This document shows, one piece after another, positions 20,001-24,420 of a stretch of 24,420 bases of DNA (positions within the stretch are counted from its first letter, which is position 1; the number at the start of each line of letters is the position of its first letter). Below the pieces are notes generated by a model. It searched no databases. It was given only the letters and a program-made list of their open reading frames with translations, and had not been told where the DNA came from. Source of the DNA: Acidobacteriaceae bacterium (GTDB lineage Bacteria > Acidobacteriota > Terriglobia > Terriglobales > Acidobacteriaceae). A program made the translations under genes and the position numbers. The stretch spans positions 1-24,420 of the forward strand of contig WQYS01000006.1 of the NCBI GenBank assembly GCA_009781125.1. The letters run 5' to 3'.

Positions 20001-23000
20001 TCACATGACCAACACGGCTTATGTGGCAGATTATGGGCTCGGCAAAGTCTGGGTGATCGATGGAGAAAACAACACCCTTGATCCGAGTACACCTGCGGGG
20101 ATCATTACGGGAACCGGGCCGATCCAATTGGAGACTAACTCGCTCACCAACGAGGTGTATGTCGTCAATACGGTCAGTAGAAAGCTATCCATCATCGATG
20201 GCCGCACGGGTTTGGTCACGAGCCCCCAGTACATGTCGGTGATCGATGGAACCACGCTCACACTGCAACCTTCCACGACTTCAACCTTACCGATTAACTC
20301 CGTAGGAGTTGGCGTCGATGCTATTACCAACAAGGCCTATGTAGTGAGCGAGGACGGCAGCATTGCCATCACCAGCGGCGATACGAATACCGTGATCGCT
20401 ACGCTGTCAGCTCCAGTGACGGGCATGGCGCAATATAACCCTGTCAACGGCGAGGCCGATCTATACGGCGGGGCTTCGTTTATTGCCGTGAAGGGGCCGT
20501 TGCAGGCGAACGTGAAAACGATTCCGATGCTCCCCAGCGGGGAAACATCCTGCAGCTCGATAGGGAATCCCAAGATCGACATACTCAACCAGAGAATTGT
20601 CTTTGGCCTGCGTTGTACTGTTCACAATTATATTGCCTACTTTGACATGAAAACCGATACGTTTGGAGGGACACTGTATACCTTTGCCGGATCGGTATAT
20701 GCCGGAACTCTACAGGTCAATCCAATCACCGGTACGGTTGTGTTCGGGAGTTCTGCGAATACGAATGTGTATATGGTCGATTACTCAGGCAACCTTCTAG
20801 CCACAATTCCGCAGCCGACAGGAAGTGGTGCGCATATATTCCTAAATCCGGCCAACAATAGAATTTATGCGCCTTCATACACAACCAGTCCGGCTTCTTC
20901 GTCGGTAATGGTGATAGATAACGGGACGGGAAGTGTAATTACAACGATTCCACTCCCTGACGGCGCGCAGCCTACATGGGTAAACGCAAACAATTACAAC
21001 AATAAACTTTACGTTAACAGTCCGGGTAACAGCACGGTGAGCGTGTTTGATATGACTACAAATGCGCTATTAGATTCGCCGGTCTCTATCAGCTCTCCTG
21101 CCGGGATGACGCTGTTTGGGCCCAATGATAGCGTCTGGGTAACACAGTCGACACCGGCGGCCTTCACGGTGCTCGACGGTGATTCAAATCAAATCGTAGC
21201 GACGCCAACTGGCGGCGGCGCAGCGGGCCTGATTGATCCGATATCCGCGAACTATTACTACGTGAGTGGAACTACTTTGTACTCGATTGGTAGTGCCACC
21301 TTCCAGCCGCGCGGAACTACAGCGGTTGGATCAACCCCATCCATAGGCGAAAACTACGACAACAGTCAAGGGACCTCGCTGGATCCAGGTTGTGGCATGT
21401 TGTATGTTGCCAACAGAGGCAGCAGCTCAATTTCGGTAGTTCATTTGAGAAATACGGCTGTCTCAAACGTAAATGGCACAGAAGTAACTTGCGACAACGA
21501 CACTATCATGCCGTTTACGATTTCGCATATAGTCGGCGATCCTACGGTCCAGATAACTAATAACCCGTCCTTCCCGGGTATCCCATACGGCATCTACGCG
21601 ACGCAGGACAGCGCTCCCAGTTTCGCGGTTACGGCGAACAGCGACTATAAAGACAGCGGATTGCCAGGCTACTCTACAGGAACAAATCCGATACCCACGC
21701 GGATTTATTACGGTGTAGATGGCCGGTATCCATATCTGTCAGCGGCCCTGACCTCTGATGGGTCTACATCTCCGGCGCTTGCCACAGCCACGGTAGCCGT
21801 GCCCCCGCAGCGAGTAGGCGTCCATACCCTGTTTATCTATGCGGCGTATGGCGACGAGGGGTCCAGCGCGGACTACTCCTCGACCTCCGATCTGAGCGTT
21901 GTGGGAGTCATGCCCTTTGCGGTGTTGTCGAAGGTGCCGCCATTCACAGTAACAGCTTCGCCGAATCCGGCGGTGGTGGAAAGCACAGTGACGCTGACGG
22001 CGACGTTAGCGGTTCCGCACGGTGCTTTCGCGCCGACCGGCATCATCAATTTTTACAACACAACCGGCGGCCCGGTTACTGATTCGAGCACACCGATCGC
22101 CTCTGGTTACCTGTCGGCAATGAGCAGCAGCGACGGCACGACCGACTACTACCAGGTGGTAACGACGGTAACGGCCTCTCCAGGTGTGTTGGACCTAGGC
22201 GACAACCAGATCACCGCGGTCTACTACGGCGACACCTCCTACAGCAAAGTCATGGCCACGACGAACGAAAAGATTATCGCGCCGGGAATCATTATTTCGC
22301 CTCCGGGGACGATAGATCCGCCCGCTATGCCGACGGCGCTGCCGAATGCAGCCAACGGCACAGCGTATTCGACGGCGCTGACAGCCAGCGATACGGCGTT
22401 TCCGTATGCGAACTACACCTGGAATCGAATCGACGGCGGCGGCACCTGTCCGGCGGGCTCGATCAGCGGACTGCCTCCTGGACTGAGTGCGTCTCGTGGC
22501 CAATCGATGGTCTCCGGCAGTTCGGGCGACCAGATGGTCTACAACCAGTACGTTATCTCGGGGACTCCGATGGCGCTTGCCGGAATCTACTGCTTCACGG
22601 TAACGGCGACCGACGACACGTCAAGCACGCTGGGCGGACCCTACACGTCCAACGAGTTCAGCTACACCATCACGCTGACGGGGCCGTCGATCGTGGTGAC
22701 CTCGGGCGGCGAACAGACGGGGAACTTCTCAGAGGCTCTGCCCGAGCCGTTGGAGGTGACCGTGTACGACGCTGCCGGCGCAGTGGTGGAGGGCGCGCAA
22801 GTTACGTTTACGGCCCCGGTTCCGGCGACAGACACGGCGGGGCATCCGCTGACGACGCCCGCGCTTCCGTACACGCTGCGCTTCTACACGTATAACGCCA
22901 ACGGCAGCATCGGGCAGATTTATACCGGCACGACGCTGGCTACAGGGTTTGTAACGGAGACAGGAGCAGATGGCACGGCAACAGCTTCGACCGTGCAGAC

Positions 23001-24420
23001 GGCAGAAACGACTTGTCAGTCTCCGGTGACGACGTCGTTGACGGCTCCGGTAGAGGATTCGTTCTGTCCGATGAACACGAATGGAGTTCCGAACAACGTT
23101 CAGATCGGCTGGATTGCGACGGTGACAGGCGGCGCGTTGAACGGCTTGACGACGGGCCTGGTGCCGGTAACGGTGTATCGCGAGCCCGCGCAACAGTTCT
23201 GGATTGCTCAGGCACAGGGCGGAACCATCACGGTTACGTCGGCGCAGCCGTTGAACCTGACACAACTGGCAATATCAACCAACATTCCTGGAGACACGAC
23301 GTACTTCTATGACACGGATCCGTCGTCAGCAATGCAGACGGTTACGTTGAACCAGACGAAGCTGGCGGCCGGTCAGGCATATAACGTCTACGCGATGTTC
23401 CAGCCGCGGCGGTCGGTCAACCCTGACAGCAACCCCAACCTGCAAGTGGATGCTACGAGCCGGTATGACGTTCACTACTCCGGCGCGACGCTGAGCGTAG
23501 CGGTACCGCAGGTAACAGTGGCAGCAGTCAGGCTGAGCGCAGGCATGCCGCTGGACGCCTCGCAATTACAGGGCAGTGCAAGCGTTCCTGGAACATTCAG
23601 TTACACGCCGGCGGCGGGCACGGTGATGACCACGCCAGGTACCCAGACACTGACGGCAACATTTACCCCTGTGGATACAGCCCATAATGCAGCTGTTGTG
23701 GTAACTGCGCCGCTCACAGTGTCCGAAGACGGAAAGACGACGCCTGTCATTACGTGGGCCGTTCCGGCTGCGATTAGCACAGGCACGGCGCTGGGTGCGG
23801 CGCAGTTGAACGCGACGGCAGATGTGCCGGGCACGTTCGTCTATTCGCCAGCGGCGGGCACGGTGATGAAGACGGCGGGGACGCAGACGCTGAGCGTAAC
23901 CTTCACCCCGGCGGATACGGCGAACTACAACACGGTGACGAAGACGGTGCCGTTGACGGTGAAGACTCTGAGCCAGCCGACGGTCACTTGGATTACGCCA
24001 GTGTCGGTTGTGTATGGGACGGCTCTGAGCGCGACGCAGTTGAACGCGAGTTCGAAGGTGGCGGGTACGTTCGCGTACACTCCGGCGGCGGGCGTGGTGT
24101 TGCCTGCTGGAAGCAATGCGTTGACGGCGGTGTTTACGCCGACGGACACGAGCACGTATGCCACAGTGACGGTCACCAACACGTTGAAGGTGACGCAGGC
24201 GTCGTCGGTGGTTACGTGGGCGTCTCCGGCGGCAATAACTGTAGGCACTGCATTGAGCTCGACACAGTTGAACGCGACGGCCAATGTGCCGGGTACATTT
24301 GCCTACACTCCGGCAGCGGGGACTGTGATGAATACGGTGGGAACACAGACGCTGAGCGTAACCTTCACGCCGGAGGATGCTACGGACTATGCGACGGCGA
24401 CGGCGACGGTTTCGCTGACG
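11050..24420 (+). CDS. Giant secreted multi-domain protein: beta-propellers, Ig-like domains and MBG-like repeats (3' end outside window)
   Basis: One open frame of 4,457 codons, still open at the window edge, which I checked line by line for stops. The N-terminus has basic residues (KR at 8-9, K14, R17), a hydrophobic core at about 22-37 (YMVSAFLFVLFGAASA) and AxA-type cleavage sites near 37 or 42, so Sec export is expected. Order by nucleotide: YVTN-type propeller(s) 11230-13530; an AAYGDE module 13555-13900; three Ig-like domains 13930-14880; Cys-containing module 14884-15360; NHL propeller 15380-16250; choice-of-anchor-D-like domain 16255-16605; two Ig 16610-17230; second Cys module 17236-17715; NHL 17730-18610; anchor-D-like 18630-18955; Ig 18960-19300; YVTN propeller(s) 19315-21570; AAYGDE module 21595-21900; Ig 21940-22270; He_PIG-like 22320-22680; invasin-like Ig 22690-22990; unassigned 22990-23500; MBG-like repeats from 23500. 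The protein is rich in Thr, Ser, Gly, Ala and Val and poor in Lys. An adhesin or cell-surface matrix protein is plausible; no catalytic domain is visible, and the anchor lies outside the window. Domain limits are approximate. Confidence 0.93.
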   Translation, partial: MPLSNICKRSCNLKDLRPLSQYMVSAFLFVLFGAASAGPSAAQTQPSVTGTVAVGAGQASGACNLVTNKCYFPSYGKASVTVVDGSTGQGSTVSGSFATVPNGVAIDLALNKIYVASSTDGTLYVIDGTNDSLNTTLTLASTSGLGLPAVDPVTHYVYVPDKGNGGLLAVDGSTITSSGSGPITSMSVSAGPGSFGAAVNPVTHKVYMSNPAGGIVSVFDGYGAQSPGSAVSHDVDITLLSPNVANPPFYMGINPVTDTTYVTAGSFLVAINGSEYTIQVSDNLGPSIAGIAVDPVTNNIFVGGARLYVFYGSPSNADTVSTVAAFFPAVNPATGQVYAVGYTGSNNVYVYDEVTAQLTTLSPGQATPVGVAVNPVTNTAFIANQGSNNVTMVGGNQNMPVPGTPVTGTNSVVLEPYNPQTSMDNGYVYAQSGGTSGIAGAYLYAIGLPAAPGASIGSLTSIQLGAPYSTAGNVCRPISTRINPSIHRAYFRISCSSGSAADAVGYVDTTTNQWGAAVYVAPVIASKQMKVCGLEINPARDTIFALLKDVCTAGSATAAYMVTIQGGTWTAGAPVSLGTNATNAFGVDQASNKVFVGEYVSSPQSSSVEVLDGATGQIVQTVTLGQPGAFNNSTAASGATLPRVQVNPYSHNAYVSFANTTNSNRIQIITNDPVNGYTSLVNPVLMQATANTSPASFFIFDPNGMVYAEQAANNTVIPFSEKTALSTSAVITPSPAWPAMNNGGSGCSDPISHKVYIPLSGGTTVRIIDAVTNTVLGTSLTVGSAGKNCNLTPDGNYLVVGSAGSSSVYFFDLRRNQPVPLTVDSIEGISDSWTQATSSVSGEAYGNYFVTQNQTPSFTVTASSHYSTSPALSGASGVNDPKPTKIYFTADGLTPMQSATPDESVGTPSNEASFTATLPRMHTGIHYLDVYAAYGDESKVHENSSSPQLSLIAAYQFMIQSTPTKTVLAPSENPSIVGDSVTLTAIVTPALEPQPNGFDITGQVSFYEGTTLLGSAQVVKQADDTYTAQITIPTAMTTAGLSGQVGLAGLGIHNLSATYYGDASYSESTGSLAESVQAQTATALTSVPSSSQVAGNNVTFTAVVEPVQTGGPALSGTVNFYNGSTLLGSGALSLVGGVYQATYSTSSLAVGDHPAITATYLGDGTYYETSTSNNLGLTIFDSNVTVTVQSTPNPSAASQSVTYTATVSSTEATGTMVFTAVPAGGGAAIALGSDAVTSGVAQISSSALTVLGAYTVTAAYTSDNGYLPNSGTMTQIVTDALCGANGFGEVAVGQKLVCAVRVQLSDGGLGTSLSVVTMGAPSLDFNATTPADSAAPGYFVLPASLACSPATEYPAGATCWQMVTFAPKSPGLRTGAVVLLDRVQPDDGSGSGGGSTPDNCDDSWDPDCMSSDRPGGAGGDSTFSPGPYATAYIWGTGVAPQIIFLPGKVSTVFSVSQPNGIAVDAQGNIFATDAGASIVYEYRVSDGARLNLADNTNSPAYIYNPEQISIDGAGNLYLVDRVRLHLVKMTRLSDGSYTLPVEIPTSTLSSPMGTAVDTAGNVYVADSGNGRILKETLQPDGSYVETVIADSSTGWLNPMGVAVDTFGNLYVSSTNMGTCWSGPAPGNIYKLTLSGGVYSSPTVIPTSPLTCPFGVTVDAVGNLFIADTRYPSTTGQGSNLGRIVKLALEPGNSYTESTILDDGFAPYNVAVDGQGNIYPADAAGGGAAKLDLATPKAVDFPVTWVGQTSAPESETIQNVGNAPLTINGVHPDGNNPAISPVDFQWATVSTSTPPVCVSGDLAVNVQCNLWFDFTPVVPGPISGTADLSDNNLNQTSPLAVQHIPLNGSAALIKLLSVTPNEVVQGVGTPVTFVAELDYAPSTTGAVYINLTNSSLPAVPPMEALCEPTAVPNVANCTVANWNSGGLVAGVYNVTASTGGVVSTTLPLTLTVDPLSATTTVITSSRNPSLATDTTAPTFTAHVTTPGSYPLTGTVSFSITAPGSGTPTVMCTNVVLASDGTANCTPSSLLTTVGIYTVTATYNGNGSDPLNLSSTADYLQVVNDALCGTNNFGHVSVGQKLVCAVKVSLPGGGQVASIDVLTTGATSLEFNPTDPSADSTAQGYFVMPASLACNTTTNYPDGAICFEQVTFAPKYPGMRLGAVVLSFADTTGTGTGTGGSTPDDCEDSWDPDCMSSDRPGGGGEDSVRAPFEPIYIWGTGVAPLAVFNSPLNQPIALSSGFVSPIATAIDSSGNVYVADAGLGVGGVSGVYEIQGSCISTAPDPSTCPKTTLGAGISSPQAIAVDGAGNVWVQGNTALYKMTPNCADASCVTTVGAFGGMGVAVDGSGNVYVSSGNTLQMIPAGSTSAFPLTGSLPYSPTQGISGVAVDGNGNVYLGATNGNTLAVEVLGSCIANVTSTSGPVDPSCVKTVGNGFTEPTGVAVDAAGNLYVLDYNYTAFPSTTGTVKEILASCISTAADPSTCSSIMLYSGVSHFGMGISLDGIGNIYGAGFLGGTGVVLIDRSVTPGLSFATSPMWVPSTDSPQTAIAQNIGNDTLLLVSEPVASQITAPTTPSSFLLDGSYACGTSVAMGALCYLPVDFKPNAAEIIQGVLTLTDNSLNIANSQQIVPLNGEGIDVTPVITVTEVNPASVIQGRGDMVELTATVDFVLPTAPTGEVNFIIDGQKILASCMPTAGSSTQLTCHTAATYIPSGALPAGIYPVTATIDADSVYNSASTTGTAPTLTVKAPIPPPRLSTNAGVGVNPATDFVYTTNSVNDKVTVLNARTATVSTLDVGSQPYTAAVDPALNKIFVTNTGSDSVSVINGATNTVMATIPLASGAAPKQMAVDAAAGYVYVVNSGTDSISVINAADNSLAVASQPVQMGPDAVAVDPNTHMVFVANASYDTVSVFRGFTGVSGSTLSAAGTVNVGGSPVSVAVNPVTGMAYVANYAGNSVSVISEASPNTVAATIPLGAGANPVSVVVDHMTNTAYVADYGLGKVWVIDGENNTLDPSTPAGIITGTGPIQLETNSLTNEVYVVNTVSRKLSIIDGRTGLVTSPQYMSVIDGTTLTLQPSTTSTLPINSVGVGVDAITNKAYVVSEDGSIAITSGDTNTVIATLSAPVTGMAQYNPVNGEADLYGGASFIAVKGPLQANVKTIPMLPSGETSCSSIGNPKIDILNQRIVFGLRCTVHNYIAYFDMKTDTFGGTLYTFAGSVYAGTLQVNPITGTVVFGSSANTNVYMVDYSGNLLATIPQPTGSGAHIFLNPANNRIYAPSYTTSPASSSVMVIDNGTGSVITTIPLPDGAQPTWVNANNYNNKLYVNSPGNSTVSVFDMTTNALLDSPVSISSPAGMTLFGPNDSVWVTQSTPAAFTVLDGDSNQIVATPTGGGAAGLIDPISANYYYVSGTTLYSIGSATFQPRGTTAVGSTPSIGENYDNSQGTSLDPGCGMLYVANRGSSSISVVHLRNTAVSNVNGTEVTCDNDTIMPFTISHIVGDPTVQITNNPSFPGIPYGIYATQDSAPSFAVTANSDYKDSGLPGYSTGTNPIPTRIYYGVDGRYPYLSAALTSDGSTSPALATATVAVPPQRVGVHTLFIYAAYGDEGSSADYSSTSDLSVVGVMPFAVLSKVPPFTVTASPNPAVVESTVTLTATLAVPHGAFAPTGIINFYNTTGGPVTDSSTPIASGYLSAMSSSDGTTDYYQVVTTVTASPGVLDLGDNQITAVYYGDTSYSKVMATTNEKIIAPGIIISPPGTIDPPAMPTALPNAANGTAYSTALTASDTAFPYANYTWNRIDGGGTCPAGSISGLPPGLSASRGQSMVSGSSGDQMVYNQYVISGTPMALAGIYCFTVTATDDTSSTLGGPYTSNEFSYTITLTGPSIVVTSGGEQTGNFSEALPEPLEVTVYDAAGAVVEGAQVTFTAPVPATDTAGHPLTTPALPYTLRFYTYNANGSIGQIYTGTTLATGFVTETGADGTATASTVQTAETTCQSPVTTSLTAPVEDSFCPMNTNGVPNNVQIGWIATVTGGALNGLTTGLVPVTVYREPAQQFWIAQAQGGTITVTSAQPLNLTQLAISTNIPGDTTYFYDTDPSSAMQTVTLNQTKLAAGQAYNVYAMFQPRRSVNPDSNPNLQVDATSRYDVHYSGATLSVAVPQVTVAAVRLSAGMPLDASQLQGSASVPGTFSYTPAAGTVMTTPGTQTLTATFTPVDTAHNAAVVVTAPLTVSEDGKTTPVITWAVPAAISTGTALGAAQLNATADVPGTFVYSPAAGTVMKTAGTQTLSVTFTPADTANYNTVTKTVPLTVKTLSQPTVTWITPVSVVYGTALSATQLNASSKVAGTFAYTPAAGVVLPAGSNALTAVFTPTDTSTYATVTVTNTLKVTQASSVVTWASPAAITVGTALSSTQLNATANVPGTFAYTPAAGTVMNTVGTQTLSVTFTPEDATDYATATATVSLT
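11230..13530 (+). other. YVTN/SMP-30-like beta-propeller region 1 of the giant protein
   Basis: Blade-like repeats recur about every 40-50 residues, with a core such as GVAVNPVTNTAFIANQGSNN or GVAIDLALNKIYVASSTDG: a hydrophobic strand, Asp/Asn-Pro turn, (I/V)YVA strand and a V.VIDG strand. About 765 residues is long enough for one large or, more likely, two seven-bladed propellers. In surface proteins such domains usually bind proteins or glycans; the ligand is unknown. Confidence 0.75.
13555..13900 (+). repeat. AAYGDE module, copy 1
   Basis: A domain of about 115 residues beginning near YFVTQNQTPSFTVTASSHY and ending VYAAYGDESK, directly after propeller region 1. A diverged second copy follows propeller region 2 at 21595-21900. 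I do not recognise the family; the strand pattern suggests a beta-sandwich. Each copy is followed by an Ig-like domain. Confidence 0.6.
13930..14880 (+). other. Three consecutive bacterial Ig-like domains (Big_3_5 type)
   Basis: Each unit has the pattern T-x-NPS...VTLTA-x-V...G-x-VxFY(N/E)G-x-xLG-x-A...ATYxGDxxYxxS, typical of Ig-like domain repeats in secreted bacterial proteins: about 13930-14285 (ending NLSATYYGDASYSES), 14290-14580 (VNFYNGSTLLGSG, ATYLGDGTYYETS) and 14600-14880 (TVQSTPNPSAASQSVTYTA). They probably act as rigid spacers between the propellers and block B. Confidence 0.75.
14600..16915 (+). repeat. Block B, copy 1: Ig, Cys module, NHL propeller, anchor-D-like domain, Ig
   Basis: First copy of a multi-domain unit tandemly repeated in the same gene. 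The aligned Cys-module starts (14884 and 17236) are 2,352 bases, exactly 784 codons, apart. The Cys module (14884-15360) has DALCG, VGQKLVCAV, YFVLPASLAC and DSWDPDCMSSDRPGG. The NHL region (15380-16250) repeats GIAVDAQGNIFATD-like blades. The 16255-16605 stretch ends DFPVTWVGQTSAPES...NVGNAPLTI, the usual choice-of-anchor-D/ASH-like pattern. The Ig at 16610-16915 starts VTPNEVVQG. Confidence 0.75.
16916..19300 (+). repeat. Block B, copy 2
   Basis: Second copy in the same order: Ig (TTVITSSRNPSLATD, 16921), Cys module (DALCG, VGQKLVCAV, YFVMPASLAC, DSWDPDCMSSDRPGG, 17236-17715), NHL propeller (17730-18610, with AIAVDGAGNVWV and GVAVDAAGNLYVLD), anchor-D-like domain (18630-18955, NIGNDTLLL) and Ig (18960-19300, VTEVNPASVIQG). 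The Cys-module DNA still shares uninterrupted identical stretches with copy 1 around 15261-15290 and 17607-17636, whereas the propellers have diverged strongly. Confidence 0.75.
19315..21570 (+). other. YVTN beta-propeller region 2 of the giant protein
   Basis: Very clear YVTN blades in the first half: GVGVNPATDFVYTTNSVNDK, AAVDPALNKIFVTNTGSDSV, MAVDAAAGYVYVVNSGTDSI, AVAVDPNTHMVFVANASYDT, SVAVNPVTGMAYVANYAGNS. Blades after about 20430 are diverged (FLNPANNRIYAPS, NYNNKLYVNSPGNST). The total of about 750 residues closely matches propeller region 1, supporting duplication of the whole block. The part after about 20600 looks more AT-rich. Confidence 0.85.
21595..21900 (+). repeat. AAYGDE module, copy 2
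   Basis: Begins near IYATQDSAPSFAVTANSDY and ends FIYAAYGDEGSSADYSS. It aligns with copy 1 at 13555-13900 through T-QxxxPSFxVTAxSxY, PxPTxIYF/YxxDG and GxHxLxxYAAYGDE. Same position relative to a propeller upstream and an Ig-like domain downstream. Confidence 0.6.
21940..22990 (+). other. Ig-like, He_PIG-like and invasin-like domains
   Basis: Three adjacent beta-sandwich domains: an Ig repeat (TVTASPNPAVVESTVTLTA, ITAVYYGDTSYSK, 21940-22270); a putative-Ig He_PIG-type domain (LPNAANGTAYSTALTASD, SGLPPGLSAS, GIYCFTVTATDD, 22320-22680); and a domain resembling bacterial Ig group 1/invasin (EALPEPLEVTVYDAAGAVVE, GAQVTFTAP, TGADGTATAS, 22690-22990). Assignments are by recalled motif patterns. 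Confidence 0.55.
23500..24420 (+). repeat. MBG-like tandem repeat array, at least four units, continuing past the window
   Basis: Units of about 76-80 residues with core (V/A)PGTFxYTPAAGTVM...GTQTLxVTFTPxDTxxYxT. The Val of the core falls at 23584, 23824, 24058 and 24286, so spacings are 240, 234 and 228 bases. Units 2 and 4 are most alike: an identical 23-base run starts at 23884 and 24346. Such arrays commonly form stalks of surface proteins. Confidence 0.8.

Overview
The window looks like a chromosomal segment from a member of the Acidobacteriota, probably near the Acidobacteriaceae/Terriglobales. This is an inference, not a proof. The grounds are moderately GC-rich DNA, a homodimeric AceE-type pyruvate dehydrogenase, a DUF2846 lipid-free secreted protein, palindrome-rich intergenic elements, and an enormous secreted protein made of YVTN/NHL beta-propellers and bacterial Ig-like domains. 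No rRNA, tRNA, phage, CRISPR or transposase gene was seen.

Layout. Positions 1-1569 hold the C-terminal part of aceE, whose start lies outside the window. It is followed by a nested palindromic element (1573-1749) and a gene for an E1-alpha-like protein that lacks the usual thiamine diphosphate motif (1845-2711). A small secreted DUF2846 protein (2791-3207) converges on a two-gene minus-strand operon, ugd then a UDP-glucuronate decarboxylase gene (5640-3231), which together turn UDP-glucose into UDP-xylose. Divergent from that operon is icd-mdh (5927-8304), two TCA-cycle dehydrogenases in one likely transcription unit. Next, on the minus strand, is a 650-residue AraC/PAS/degenerate-GGDEF regulator (10295-8343).

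The last 13.4 kb (11050 to the end) is one uninterrupted open frame on the plus strand. It has a strong Shine-Dalgarno sequence and a signal peptide, and runs past the window edge after 4,457 codons. I read the frame line by line and found no stop. Its domain order is partly symmetric: a block A (long beta-propeller, a conserved module ending in AAYGDE, Ig-like domains), then a multi-domain block B in tandem twice (Ig, a Cys-containing module, NHL propeller, choice-of-anchor-D-like domain, Ig), then a second, diverged copy of block A, then He_PIG-like and invasin-like Ig domains, and finally an array of about 78-residue MBG-like repeats that continues out of the window.

The first 8.3 kb is central carbon and nucleotide-sugar metabolism. 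The remainder is surface or extracellular biology: a divergently placed signalling transcription factor and a giant secreted protein, separated by a 754-bp relatively AT-rich region where regulation could be coordinated. That regulatory link is only an inference from arrangement. The most unusual items are the giant A-B-B-A protein, the two modules in it I could not assign to a family, the regulator with a broken GGDEF site, and the E1-alpha-like pseudoenzyme.
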